Shown here one piece after another: positions 48,659 to 57,237 of a DNA stretch of 64,000 bases. The position numbers and the translations under genes were made by a program. The DNA is taken from NCBI RefSeq assembly GCF_001424755.1, contig NZ_LMRF01000006.1, positions 531,300-595,299 of the forward strand, in the 5' to 3' direction. Each line of letters opens with the position of its first letter. The stretch's first letter is position 1. A model generated the notes under the pieces. That model did not search any database and was not told the DNA's origin. It worked only from the letters and a program-made list of their open reading frames with translations. Origin of the DNA: Marmoricola sp. Leaf446 (GTDB taxonomy: Bacteria > Actinomycetota > Actinomycetes > Propionibacteriales > Nocardioidaceae).

Positions 48659-48664
48659 CGGGCC

Positions 48665-49549
48665 ATGACCAGCGACGGGGACCTGCGCCGCGACGTGCGC
48701 GCGCAGATCAGCGAGTTCCTCACCACCCGCCGCGCCCGCGTCACCCCCGAGATGGCCGGTCTGCCCGTCTACGGGGGCGACCGGCGCCGGGTGCCGGGGC
48801 TACGCCGCTCGGAGGTGGCGAGCCTCGCCGGCATCTCGCCGGAGTACATGACCAAGCTCGAGCGCGGCACCGCCACCGGCGTCTCCGAGGGCGTCCTCGA
48901 CGGCCTCACCCACGCCCTGCAGCTCGACGAGGCCGAGCGACGCCACCTCGAGGACCTCCTGCGCACCGCTGGTACGACGCGCCGCCCGAACCGTCGACAG
49001 CCACGCCAGCGGGTGCGACCCACGATCGTGCGGCTGCTCGAGTCGATGCCTCTGTCACCCGCGTTCGTGATGGCCGGCAACGGCGACGTGCTGGCGGCCA
49101 ACGTGCTGGGACGTGCGCTGTTCTCCCCGTTGTACGACGACCCGGGCCGGCCGGTGAACACCGCGCGGTTCGTCTTCCTGGACCCCCGGGCCGCCGACTA
49201 CTACCGCGAGCACGACCGGGTGGCCGGCGACACCGTGGCCGTGCTGCGCGCCGAGGCCGGCCGCGACCCCTACGCCCGCGACCTGTCCGACCTCATCGGT
49301 CAGCTCTCGACCCGCAGCGAGGACTTCCGCCGCCGATGGGCCGCCCATGACGTGCAGCTGCACACCAGCGGCACCAAGCTGCTCCACCACCCCGTCGTGG
49401 GTGACCTCGACCTGTGGTTCGAGTCGCTCCCGCTGCCCGGCGACCCCGGCCAGAGCCTGCTGGTCTACTCGGCCGAGCCGGCGAGCAGCAGCGCCGACGC
49501 CCTCGCGCTGCTGGCCAGCTGGGCCAGCACCGCCGACGTCCCCGGCTGA
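48665..49549 (+). CDS. XRE-type regulator with MmyB-like ligand domain
   Basis: A 294-residue protein. The Cro/CI helix-turn-helix occupies about 25-85 (VPGLRRSEVASLAGISPEYMTKLERGTATGVSEGVLDGL). The rest is the MmyB-like PAS-related domain (FVMAGNGDVLAANVLGRALFSPLYDD, VHDVQLHTSGTKLLHHPVVGDLDLWFESLPL). This architecture is common in actinobacteria next to oxidoreductases. It probably represses the divergent aldo/keto reductase. Confidence 0.92.
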   Translation: MTSDGDLRRDVRAQISEFLTTRRARVTPEMAGLPVYGGDRRRVPGLRRSEVASLAGISPEYMTKLERGTATGVSEGVLDGLTHALQLDEAERRHLEDLLRTAGTTRRPNRRQPRQRVRPTIVRLLESMPLSPAFVMAGNGDVLAANVLGRALFSPLYDDPGRPVNTARFVFLDPRAADYYREHDRVAGDTVAVLRAEAGRDPYARDLSDLIGQLSTRSEDFRRRWAAHDVQLHTSGTKLLHHPVVGDLDLWFESLPLPGDPGQSLLVYSAEPASSSADALALLASWASTADVPG

Positions 49550-49560
49550 GGCTCAGCCGG
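49542..49560. terminator. Palindrome holding two convergent stop codons
   Basis: CCGGCTGAG-G-CTCAGCCGG, 9-base perfect arms, contains the XRE TGA and the TetR TGA on the other strand. Confidence 0.45.
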
Positions 49561-50266
49561 TCGGTGCGGCCCCGGCCGCGCCGAGGTCGAGCGGGACCGA
49601 CGGGTCGACCTCGAGCCCGACCTGGCGCAGCACGCCGTCGAGCACCGACCAGATCCACGCCGCGAGGAGGTCGACCATCTCCGCCAGCTCCAGGCCACCG
49701 GGATCGGCCACCCAGCGCGCGGCGGCCGCGTCGACGAAGCCGACCAGCCCGAACGACAGCGGCTGGGTGACGCGGGCGTCGAGACCGACCGCCTCGACGT
49801 ACTCGTCGAGCAGGCGGATGAGCAGGTGGGAGATCAGCCGCTTGACGTCGTTGACGACGTTGTCGCCGGCGGGCGTGGCCACGGAGTGGCGCACCAGGTA
49901 GAGGTAGAGCTGCTGGTTCTCGGTGAGCCAGCCGAGGTGGGTGGTGACCGCGGTGCGGATGGTGTCGCGCGGGCTGGCCGACACGTCCCAGACCGGGGCG
50001 AGCGCCTCGAGGATCATCGTCTCGGCGCGCTCGGCGATGGCGGCGTTGAGCGCGTGGGCGCCGCTGAAGTGGCGGTAGAGCCGGGTGCGGGCGACACCGG
50101 CCTCGGCCGCGATCTGCTCGGTCGAGACGTCCGCGCCGTGCTCCTTGATCGCCACCAGCGCGGCGTCGACGAACTCCGCGCGGCGCCGCTGCTGCTGGCC
50201 GCTCCACCGGGCGGCGCGGCCGTCGGTGACGCGGCCGTCGGCGGGATCCACGGGCGAGGGCGGCAC
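49553..50266 (-). CDS. TetR family regulator of the diiron oxygenase locus
   Basis: A 237-residue protein. The N-terminal helix-turn-helix (FVDAALVAIKEHGADVSTEQIAAEAGVARTRLYRHFSGAHALNAAI) is standard; the helical C-terminal domain is large enough for a sizeable ligand. GTG 50266 lies 6 bases after TAACCT on the minus strand. It is divergent from the AurF-like/FAD reductase operon across 108 bases containing GGTAC-N5-GTACC, and is probably its repressor. Confidence 0.88.
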   Translation of the reverse strand: MPPSPVDPADGRVTDGRAARWSGQQQRRRAEFVDAALVAIKEHGADVSTEQIAAEAGVARTRLYRHFSGAHALNAAIAERAETMILEALAPVWDVSASPRDTIRTAVTTHLGWLTENQQLYLYLVRHSVATPAGDNVVNDVKRLISHLLIRLLDEYVEAVGLDARVTQPLSFGLVGFVDAAAARWVADPGGLELAEMVDLLAAWIWSVLDGVLRQVGLEVDPSVPLDLGAAGAAPTG

Positions 50267-50272
50267 AGCCGG

Positions 50273-50278
50273 AGGTTA
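50273..50278 (-). promoter_or_regulatory. -10 box of leaderless tetR
   Basis: Minus-strand TAACCT, 6 bases before GTG 50266. Confidence 0.5.
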
Positions 50279-50312
50279 CCCGGCTCACACCCGACCGCCC
50301 TGTCCAGATACG

Positions 50313-50327
50313 GGTACGCGTTGTACC
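50313..50327. promoter_or_regulatory. Inverted repeat in the tetR-oxygenase gap
   Basis: GGTAC-GCGTT-GTACC lies just upstream of TAGGTT (50331-50336), a probable -10 box of the oxygenase operon, so a bound repressor would block RNA polymerase. Confidence 0.5.
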
Positions 50328-50330
50328 GTC

Positions 50331-50336
50331 TAGGTT
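50331..50336 (+). promoter_or_regulatory. -10 box of the oxygenase operon
   Basis: TAGGTT; start near 50343 gives a leader of about 30 bases with CGGGAG before ATG 50375. Confidence 0.45.
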
Positions 50337-50374
50337 GCAGTGACGTCGTGTACCACCTACCTCCGGGAGCCCGC

Positions 50375-51298
50375 ATGACCACGCTCACCCCCTCGCTCAC
50401 CCCCTCGCCCGCCACCTCGCACGCCGACGCCCGCGACGCCTCGCAGCGGCTGCTCGACTCCTCGGCGGCGCTGTCCTACGACCCCGCGACCGAGGTCGAC
50501 TGGGACACCCCGCTCGACCCGGCCCACTACGGGCTGAACCCGGAGTGGAGCACGCTCTACGGCACGCGGCTGTGGGCGGAGATGAGCGAGGCGCAGCGGG
50601 TGACGCTGACCCGGCACGAGGTCGCCTCGATCATGAGCACCGGCATCTGGTTCGAGATGATCCTGCAGCAGATGGTGCTGCGCGACCAGTACTGCACCGA
50701 CTACTCCCGCTCGGACTTCCAGTTCGCGCTGACCGAGATCGCCGACGAGTGCCGGCACTCGATCATGTTCGCCCGCGCCTGCAAGACGATGGGCATCCCG
50801 GCGTACTTCCCGACCAGGGCGAGCATCACCCTGGGCCGCGGCTTCAAGGCGCTCGCCAGCGCCGAGGTGGCGTACGGCGGGATCCTGGTGGCCGAGGAGG
50901 TCCTGGACGTCATGCAGCGCGACTGGATGCGCGGCGAGCAGGTGCTGCCGATCGTCCGCACGACCAGCAAGATCCACGTGGTCGAGGAGTCGCGGCACAT
51001 GAAGTTCGCCCGCCAGGAGATGCGCGAGCGGATCGAGGGCGCGAGCCCGGCCCGCCGCAAGACCTCCGCCCTGGTGATCGCGGTCGCCGCGCACCTGATC
51101 GTGTCCAACATGGTCAACGACGGGGTGTACGCCGCGGCAGGGCTCGACCCGGCGCGCGCGCTCGCCGAGGCGAAGGCCAACGAGCACCACCACACCCTGA
51201 TGCGCTCCAGCTGCGCCCACCTGATGGAGTTCCTCGACGAGCTGGGCCTGCTGACCAAGCCCGCGCTGCGGCTCTACCAGCGCGTCAGCATGGTCTGA
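50375..51298 (+). CDS. AurF-like diiron oxygenase (p-aminobenzoate N-oxygenase family)
   Basis: A 307-residue helical protein. Candidate ligands Glu94, Glu125, His128, Glu174, His201, Glu205 and His208 reproduce the seven-ligand diiron site of AurF, including the ExxH pair DECRH, the added His201 and the final ESRH. AurF oxidises an aryl amine to a nitro group; relatives hydroxylate other amines or carbons. The substrate here is unknown. The reductase gene follows 7 bases later and should supply electrons. Confidence 0.88.
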   Translation: MTTLTPSLTPSPATSHADARDASQRLLDSSAALSYDPATEVDWDTPLDPAHYGLNPEWSTLYGTRLWAEMSEAQRVTLTRHEVASIMSTGIWFEMILQQMVLRDQYCTDYSRSDFQFALTEIADECRHSIMFARACKTMGIPAYFPTRASITLGRGFKALASAEVAYGGILVAEEVLDVMQRDWMRGEQVLPIVRTTSKIHVVEESRHMKFARQEMRERIEGASPARRKTSALVIAVAAHLIVSNMVNDGVYAAAGLDPARALAEAKANEHHHTLMRSSCAHLMEFLDELGLLTKPALRLYQRVSMV

Positions 51299-51305
51299 GG
51301 CGGCC

Positions 51306-52817
51306 GTGCCGTACGCCATCACGCAGTCCTGCTGCAGCGACGCGTCCTGCGTCTCGGTGTGCCCGGTCAACTGCATCCACCCCACGCCGGACGAGCCCGA
51401 CTTCGGCACCACGGAGATGCTCTACGTCGACCCCCGGGCCTGCATCGACTGCGGCGCCTGCGCCGACGCCTGCCCGGTCGACGCGATCTTCCCGACCGAG
51501 TCGCTGCTCGCCGGGCCCGACGCGGCGTACGTCGAGCTCAACCGGGCCCACTACGACGACACCGCCGCGCCCGAGGGTGACGACCGGGGCTGGGGCGCGC
51601 CGACCTTCCCGGTCTCGCTGAAGCCCCACGCGGCACGGCTGCGGGTGGCGGTGGTCGGCACCGGGCCCTCCGCGAGCTACACCGCCTCCGCCCTGCTCAC
51701 CACCAGCGCCGAGGTGACGATGCTCGACCGGCTGCCCGTGCCGGGCGGGCTGGTGCGGTTCGGCGTCGCACCCGACCACGGCAGCACCCGCGCCATCGCC
51801 GACCGGTTCGCGACCGTGTTCGCCAACCCCCGGCTGCAGATGTGCCTCGGCGTCGAGGTCGGCCGCGACGTCACGCACGCCGAGCTGCTCGAGCACCACG
51901 ACGCGGTGGTGTACGCCGTGGGCGCGTCCGCCGACCGGACGCTCGGCGTGCCCGGCGAGGACCTGCCCGGCAGCCTGCCCGCCCGGCGCTTCGTCGGGTG
52001 GTACAACGGCCAGCCCGAGGTGCCGGCCGACCTCGTCGACCTCGACCACGGCACCCCCGTCCGGGCCGTGGTGGTGGGCAACGGCAACGTCGCGCTCGAC
52101 CTGGCCCGGCTGCTGCTCACCGAGCCCGAGGAGCTGGCCGCGACCCCGATCGCCCAGCACGCCCTGTCGGCGCTGCGCCGCAGCACCGTGCGCGAGGTCG
52201 TGCTGGTGGGTCGGCGCGGGCCGGACGACGCGGCGTACTCCCTGTCCGAGCTGCGGCCGCTGCTCGCCCGCGACGACCTCGACGTGGTCGTCGACGGCGA
52301 CGACGCGACCCTCGCGGCGATCTCCGACGCGTCGCCCGGCTGCAAGGCGGCCGCACTGCAGGGGCTGCCCGTCGCCCGGCTGGACGCCGCCGCGCCCGCC
52401 GGCCACCGCCGCCGCCTCGTGCTGCGCTTCGGCACCGCGGTCGCGGGCGTGGCCGGACCCGACCACGTGACGTCGGTGCGGCTGACCGACGCCGAGGCGG
52501 TCGACCTGCCCACCGCGCTGCTGCTCCGGTCGGTGGGCTACCGCAGCGAGCCCGTCGCGGGGCTGCCGTTCGACACCGACACCCACACCGTCCCCCACGA
52601 CGCCGGCCGGGTCGTCGACCCCGCCACCGGGGCGGCCGTCGACGCGGCGTACGTCGTGGGGTGGGTCAAGCGGGGGCCGCGCGGCGGCATCGGCTCCAAC
52701 CGGGCCGACGCCTCGGAGACGGTCGCCTCGATCGTGGCGGACGCCAACGCCGGCCGGATCGGGGCGGGGCGGGGGTCGGCACGCTCGTTCCGACGGCTGC
52801 TGCGCTCCCGGGACTGA
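51306..52817 (+). CDS. Ferredoxin-fused FAD-dependent NADP reductase (FprB-like)
   Basis: A 503-residue electron-transfer protein. Residues 1-80 form a bacterial ferredoxin domain with two cluster motifs (CCSDASCVSVCPVNC and CIDCGACADACPVD). From about 110 there is an adrenodoxin-reductase-type FAD/NADP domain (VAVVGTGPSASYTASALL, GGLVRFGVAPDH, VVVGNGNVALDLARLL, GWVKRGPRGGIGSN). It resembles mycobacterial FprB. GTG 51306 lies 7 bases after the oxygenase stop, so it is very likely the dedicated reductase of that enzyme. Confidence 0.92.
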   Translation: MPYAITQSCCSDASCVSVCPVNCIHPTPDEPDFGTTEMLYVDPRACIDCGACADACPVDAIFPTESLLAGPDAAYVELNRAHYDDTAAPEGDDRGWGAPTFPVSLKPHAARLRVAVVGTGPSASYTASALLTTSAEVTMLDRLPVPGGLVRFGVAPDHGSTRAIADRFATVFANPRLQMCLGVEVGRDVTHAELLEHHDAVVYAVGASADRTLGVPGEDLPGSLPARRFVGWYNGQPEVPADLVDLDHGTPVRAVVVGNGNVALDLARLLLTEPEELAATPIAQHALSALRRSTVREVVLVGRRGPDDAAYSLSELRPLLARDDLDVVVDGDDATLAAISDASPGCKAAALQGLPVARLDAAAPAGHRRRLVLRFGTAVAGVAGPDHVTSVRLTDAEAVDLPTALLLRSVGYRSEPVAGLPFDTDTHTVPHDAGRVVDPATGAAVDAAYVVGWVKRGPRGGIGSNRADASETVASIVADANAGRIGAGRGSARSFRRLLRSRD

Positions 52818-52842
52818 CGCCCGACCGGTGGAGGTCCCGGGC

Positions 52843-52878
52843 CCGGACCCCCGGCGCCAGGTGGCGTCGGGGGTCCGG
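52843..52878. terminator. Long hairpin between convergent genes
   Basis: A 16-bp stem with one wobble (52843-52858 with 52863-52878) around loop AGGT, between the reductase and the GAF-ANTAR gene. Confidence 0.65.
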
Positions 52879-52916
52879 ACGTCGGGGTCAGCCGTGGTGA
52901 AGACCCCAGCCGGACT

Positions 52917-53669
52917 CTAGGCCGGATCGGTCCGAAATGCCATGTTCGTCGCTTTTCCGGGTGCGGCGGGGCCGTCGGTCCGCGTGCCGACCTCGTGCGC
53001 CTCGACCAGCTCGCGGGCGATCACGACCACCTTGCGGTTCTGCTCGCTGGAGAGCCGGCGCAGCAGGTTGAAGGCCTGGTGCGCGGTGACGGCGTACTGC
53101 GCCATCAGCAGGCCGGTGGCCTGCCCCAGCACGGTCCGGTTGTGCACCGCGGTCGAGAGGCCCTCGATCTGCTCCGCGGCGACGATCGCCACCGCCGCGT
53201 GCGCGGCGTACGCCATCGCCTCGTCGAGGTCGTCGGCGCTGAACGCCGCAGGTCGCTGCGAGAACAGGTTGAGCGCACCGAGCCGGTCGTCGTGGGTGAA
53301 CAGCCGGACGCACACCATGCTGCGCACGCCGAGGTCCGCCACGGCACGCGGGGCCCAGGCCGGCCAGCGGGGGTCGGTGGCGAGGTCGGTGGCCGAGACC
53401 ATCTCCTGGTGCCAGGCCGCGTCGACGCACGGCCCCTCCCCCAGCTCCTGCTGCAGCCGGTCCGCGGCCACGGGCACCTCACCGGTGCACGCCGAGGTCC
53501 GGATCCGGCCCGCGGTCGTGGACAGCGAGATGCCAGCGGAGTCGCAGCCGTCGATCAGCTCGACCGCAGCCTGCACCACGTGCTGCAGCGTCGTCTCGGC
53601 GCTGCCCTCCGAGCGCAGGTCGCGGGCCAGGTCCGCCATCCGACCGCCGGTGGCGTCCTCGGTCTCCAT
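52917..53669 (-). CDS. GAF and ANTAR domain protein
   Basis: A 250-residue regulator. GAF domain at about 20-165 (ELIDGCDSAGISLSTTAGRIRT, GEGPCVDAAW, MVCVRLFTHDDRLGALNLFSQ) and ANTAR at about 175-235 (VHNRTVLGQATGLLMAQYAVTAHQAFNLLRRLSSEQNRKVVVIARELV). I choose ATG 53669 over GTG 53672 because TAGGTT sits 6 bases before it, fitting a leaderless start. It is divergent from another GAF/ANTAR gene. Confidence 0.9.
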   Translation of the reverse strand: METEDATGGRMADLARDLRSEGSAETTLQHVVQAAVELIDGCDSAGISLSTTAGRIRTSACTGEVPVAADRLQQELGEGPCVDAAWHQEMVSATDLATDPRWPAWAPRAVADLGVRSMVCVRLFTHDDRLGALNLFSQRPAAFSADDLDEAMAYAAHAAVAIVAAEQIEGLSTAVHNRTVLGQATGLLMAQYAVTAHQAFNLLRRLSSEQNRKVVVIARELVEAHEVGTRTDGPAAPGKATNMAFRTDPA

Positions 53670-53675
53670 CACCCG

Positions 53676-53681
53676 AACCTA
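53676..53681 (-). promoter_or_regulatory. -10 box of leaderless GAF-ANTAR gene
   Basis: Minus-strand TAGGTT, 6 bases before ATG 53669. Confidence 0.55.
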
Positions 53682-53783
53682 GTCGAGCCAGCCCCTCCCG
53701 CACACCCGGCGGGGGCCACCCCCAGGTTCGCGATCCTCGGCAGCGGTTACCGACGGGTCCCACCGACGCGAGGAAGGAGCGAC

Positions 53784-54473
53784 GTGGAGCCCATCCCGCA
53801 GACGGTCGCCCTGGCCCGCGAGCTCGCCCGGGTCGAGCCGGAGGTCGACGTGCTCGCCGACCTCCAGCGCACCGCCGACGAGGTGCAGGCCCTGGTCCCC
53901 GACTGCATCGGCCTCAGCGTCACCTGGACCGAGGAGGAGCTGGTCTTCACGCTGGTCGCCAGCGACGAGGAGCTGGCCGTGCTCGACGCCGTGCAGCACC
54001 TCACCGGGTGCCCCGAGCCGGGTGCGACGGGACGCGACGCGACCATCCCCTGCCCGCCCCCGCTGGACGAGCACGCGTGGCAGATACTTTCCCAGGCCAG
54101 CGCCGCCCGGGCCGTGCGCAGCTCGCTCACGGTGGCGCTGACCGCTGCCGACCGGGTGGTCGGCAGCGTCACCCTGTACGCCGCCTCGGACCACGCCTTC
54201 GAGGACCGCCACGACGCGATCGCCGCCGTCCTGGGGACCTCGGCCACCGACGTGGTGACCAACGCCGACCTCGCCTTCACCACCCGCCGGCTGGCGGAGG
54301 CCTCGCTGGCCGCGCTCCGCTCCCACGACGACGTCGACACCGCCGCTGGCCTGCTGGTCGGTCTGCTCCGGCTGGACGCCCCGACCGCCGTACGCCGGCT
54401 GCACGCGGCCGCCGACCACGCCGGCATCACCCCCGAGCAGCTCGCGCGCAGCCTGATCACGCTCTGGGGCTGA
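53784..54473 (+). CDS. GAF domain protein with degenerate ANTAR domain
   Basis: A 229-residue protein from GTG 53784 (AGGAAGGAG upstream). The GAF-like part (about 25-150: CIGLSVTWTEEELVFTLVAS, SSLTVALTAADRVVGSVTLYAAS) is followed by an ANTAR-like helix set (LAALRSHDDVDTAAGLLVGLLRLDAPTAVRRLHAAADHAGITPEQLARSLI) in which the conserved aromatic and Gln/Ala pattern is weaker. RNA binding is therefore less sure than in the neighbour. Confidence 0.75.
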   Translation: MEPIPQTVALARELARVEPEVDVLADLQRTADEVQALVPDCIGLSVTWTEEELVFTLVASDEELAVLDAVQHLTGCPEPGATGRDATIPCPPPLDEHAWQILSQASAARAVRSSLTVALTAADRVVGSVTLYAASDHAFEDRHDAIAAVLGTSATDVVTNADLAFTTRRLAEASLAALRSHDDVDTAAGLLVGLLRLDAPTAVRRLHAAADHAGITPEQLARSLITLWG

Positions 54474-54512
54474 CCCGCACCGGCCCCCGGCCGGTCGTGG
54501 CACGATGCCCCG

Positions 54513-55175
54513 ATGACCTCCCCGCCGGCCCCGTCCACCGGCCCGTCGGGCGGCCCGTCGGGCGGCCCGTCGGGCGGCGGCGCGGGCAGGCGCGGCCGGC
54601 CGGGCTACGACCGCGAGACGGTGCTGCGGCGGGCGGTCGAGCTGTTCAACGAGCGCGGGTACGACGCCACGAGCACCGCCGACCTGGCCCGCGATCTCGG
54701 CGTCTCCAAGTCGGCGATCTTCCACCACGTCTCCAGCAAGGAGGAGCTGCTCGCCTCGGCGCTGGACGAGGCGCTGACCGCCCTCGACGCGGCGGTGGAC
54801 GCCGCCGGCGGCGCGCACGACGGCACCACCGCGACCGACCGGCTCCGCGCGACGGTGGCCGAGTCGGTGCGCATCCTGGTCGCCCACCTGCCCTCGGTGA
54901 CGCTGCTGCTGCGGGTGCGCGGCAACAGCCCGGTCGAGCAGGCGGCGCTGGAGCGGCGGCGCGTCATCGACGAGAAGCTCGCACGGCTGGTGCGCGACGC
55001 GTCCGAGGAGGGCACGCTGCGCACCGACCTCTCCCCCGAGCTGATCAGCCGCCTGGTCTTCGGCACCGTCAACTCCCTGGTCGAGTGGTACCGCCCTGGC
55101 GGGGCGCTCTCCCCCGACGACCTCGCCGCGCAGGTCACGGCCCTGGCCTTCGACGGCCTGGCCACCCGGGGCTAG
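54513..55175 (+). CDS. TetR family transcriptional regulator
   Basis: A 220-residue protein. The N-terminal PSGGPSGGPSGGG is coded by 12-base repeats. The helix-turn-helix is AVELFNERGYDATSTADLARDLGVSKSAIFHHVSSKEELL; the C-terminal domain matches TetR_C regulators of acyl-CoA or drug type only in general form. CACGAT lies 6 bases before the ATG. It is convergent with the aftA-like gene; the two stop codons share the palindrome GCTAGC. Confidence 0.88.
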   Translation: MTSPPAPSTGPSGGPSGGPSGGGAGRRGRPGYDRETVLRRAVELFNERGYDATSTADLARDLGVSKSAIFHHVSSKEELLASALDEALTALDAAVDAAGGAHDGTTATDRLRATVAESVRILVAHLPSVTLLLRVRGNSPVEQAALERRRVIDEKLARLVRDASEEGTLRTDLSPELISRLVFGTVNSLVEWYRPGGALSPDDLAAQVTALAFDGLATRG

Positions 55176-57166
55176 CGGAGCACCACCACCGCGCCGTCGG
55201 CCACCTCCTCGGTCCGGAACCACGGCTCCGCGAGGAGGCGGTCGTCGAAGCGGACGGTGCGTCGCTCCCACGCGTCGGGGAAGGTGTCGACCGCGACCGA
55301 GAGGTGGAGGCCCCGCTCGTCGCGCCCGAGCACGAGCCCGTCGACCGGCTCCACGGCGTCGTCCCTCAGCAGCCGGTGGGCGCACGCCGGCGTGCCGCAG
55401 CGCGCCGCCGCCTCCAGCACCGCGAGCCGGTCCTCGAACCGGCCCTGCGGGTGGGAGTAGATGCTCTTCCAGGGCACGAACAGGTGCACCGGCACCGTGG
55501 CGGGCAGGTCCGACCGGGCCGACACCACGACGTCGTCGCTGCCGGGCGGTCGGCCCGTCAGCCGCTCCCAGGCGGCGACGACCTCGGCCACCGACGCCCC
55601 GGAGACGCCGGGCTCGACGCCCCAGGCGTGCCAGCGCGGGCTCGGCGGGACCGCGCCCCCGGCCGGGAGGGTGCCGTCGGGGTACCTCGTGTGCTGCGCC
55701 GCCGCCGCCGGTCGTTCCACGCCGCGGTGCACGGCCTGCACCGTCGCGAGCACGGCCAGGACCGCGACCATGCCCGCCGCGGCCGCCACCGATGCCACGA
55801 CCGCCACGGCGGCCGGACCGGTGCGGGCGTGCCGCCGCGCCAGCAGCGCCCGGGCGAGCTCGGCCACCCCCAGCACCCCGGCCGACGCCAGCAGCGCCTC
55901 GACGAGCTCGTCGCTCTTCTCCGGCAGCACGGCCACGCCGGGCTGCAGCAGCTGCCCCCCGACCATGAAGCCGTACGCCGCGACGAGCGCCACCAGCAGC
56001 CCGCCGGCCACCCCGGGCGTCCCGGGCGTCCCGGCCGGGTGGTGGGTGGACGCGCGCGACCGGGCCAGCGCCCAGAGCAGCCAGAGCACCCCCACCGCCT
56101 CCAGCACGCCCCGCGGGTCGGTCGGCCACGGCAGCGGCGGGCGGTCGAAGCCGGGCGGGCTCCACCGCAGCTGCAGCGAGTCCGAGGCAGCGCCCCGCAG
56201 CCGCAGCCAGGCCGGTCCGGCCCACGACGGCGCGGCCACCACGACCGCCACCAGCCCGGTCACCAGCCCGGGCCCGATCCTCGGGTGCACCCGGCGCCGG
56301 AGCGCGAGGTCGAGGGCCGCGCCCAGCGCGGTCGCCAGCGCGAGGGGGGCGAAGAAGTAGGTGTGCAGGAGCAGCAGCCCGCCCAGCACCAGCCCGTGTC
56401 CCACGGCGCCGACCCGGGCCCGTCCGGGCACGCCGACGCCGCGGCACACCTCCAGCCACCAGGGCACGACGAGCGTGAGGACCAGCCACTCGTCGGGCTT
56501 GAGCGGCAGCACCGTCGCGACCGCGACCACGGCGGCCACCCACACCGCCCGGCGACCGGGCACGACCCGCCGCCAGAGCAGCCAGGACAGCAGCGGCACG
56601 AGCAGGCACACCAGCAGCTGGGTCGGCTTCATCACCGTCCAGCCGGGCACGCCCAGCAGGTCCGCGGCCCGTCCCTGCAACCAGGGCAGCAGCGGCGGGT
56701 AGTAGGCCGGCAGCCCGCGGTAGGCATAGTCGGCCAGCGCGGCGGTGTCGGCGAAGCGCGTCACCGCCTCGGTGCGGAACCCCGCGTCGGAGTACAGGCC
56801 GTCCACGCCCCACCGGGTGCCGTGCAGGAGCGCGGTGCCGCTGCCGGCCAGCAGGACCGAGGCGCCGGCCAGCACGAGCGGCTCCGACGCCGGGGGCCGC
56901 CCACCGGAAGCCGGCCGGCGGACCCGCGCCCGTGCCACCGCGGCCGCCACCACCGCCGTCAGCGCCAGGCCCAGGGCGACGCTGACCACGACCCGCGTCC
57001 CCGTCGGCTGCGGGTCGGCGTCGCCCCGGCCGGGGGCCAGCAGGTCGCCCACCTCGAGCACGGCCCACACCGCCACCCACCCGAGCACCGCCAGTGCGGT
57101 GGCCACCGCGACCACGCGGCGGGCACCACGGGGGTCGGGCTCGGCCGACGGGACGGGGGAGGTCAC
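55172..57166 (-). CDS. aftA: AftA-like galactan arabinofuranosyltransferase (GT-C membrane enzyme)
   Basis: A 664-residue polytopic protein: about 12 membrane helices to residue 470 and a C-terminal extracytoplasmic domain (HLFVPWKSIYSHPQGRFEDRLAVLEAAARC). YSDAGFRTEAVTRFADT and GLPAYYPPLLPWLQGRAADLLG match the first-loop region of AftA, which primes arabinan by moving arabinofuranose from DPA onto galactan. The divergent operon makes DPA, which strongly supports the call. GTG start at 57166. Confidence 0.85.
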   Translation of the reverse strand: MTSPVPSAEPDPRGARRVVAVATALAVLGWVAVWAVLEVGDLLAPGRGDADPQPTGTRVVVSVALGLALTAVVAAAVARARVRRPASGGRPPASEPLVLAGASVLLAGSGTALLHGTRWGVDGLYSDAGFRTEAVTRFADTAALADYAYRGLPAYYPPLLPWLQGRAADLLGVPGWTVMKPTQLLVCLLVPLLSWLLWRRVVPGRRAVWVAAVVAVATVLPLKPDEWLVLTLVVPWWLEVCRGVGVPGRARVGAVGHGLVLGGLLLLHTYFFAPLALATALGAALDLALRRRVHPRIGPGLVTGLVAVVVAAPSWAGPAWLRLRGAASDSLQLRWSPPGFDRPPLPWPTDPRGVLEAVGVLWLLWALARSRASTHHPAGTPGTPGVAGGLLVALVAAYGFMVGGQLLQPGVAVLPEKSDELVEALLASAGVLGVAELARALLARRHARTGPAAVAVVASVAAAAGMVAVLAVLATVQAVHRGVERPAAAAQHTRYPDGTLPAGGAVPPSPRWHAWGVEPGVSGASVAEVVAAWERLTGRPPGSDDVVVSARSDLPATVPVHLFVPWKSIYSHPQGRFEDRLAVLEAAARCGTPACAHRLLRDDAVEPVDGLVLGRDERGLHLSVAVDTFPDAWERRTVRFDDRLLAEPWFRTEEVADGAVVVLR

Positions 57167-57237
57167 CGGGCGCCGTACCCCGACCGCGACCGGGGAATCA
57201 CCCGGGGTGACCCGGAGCCGAACGGGTACCGCCCGCC

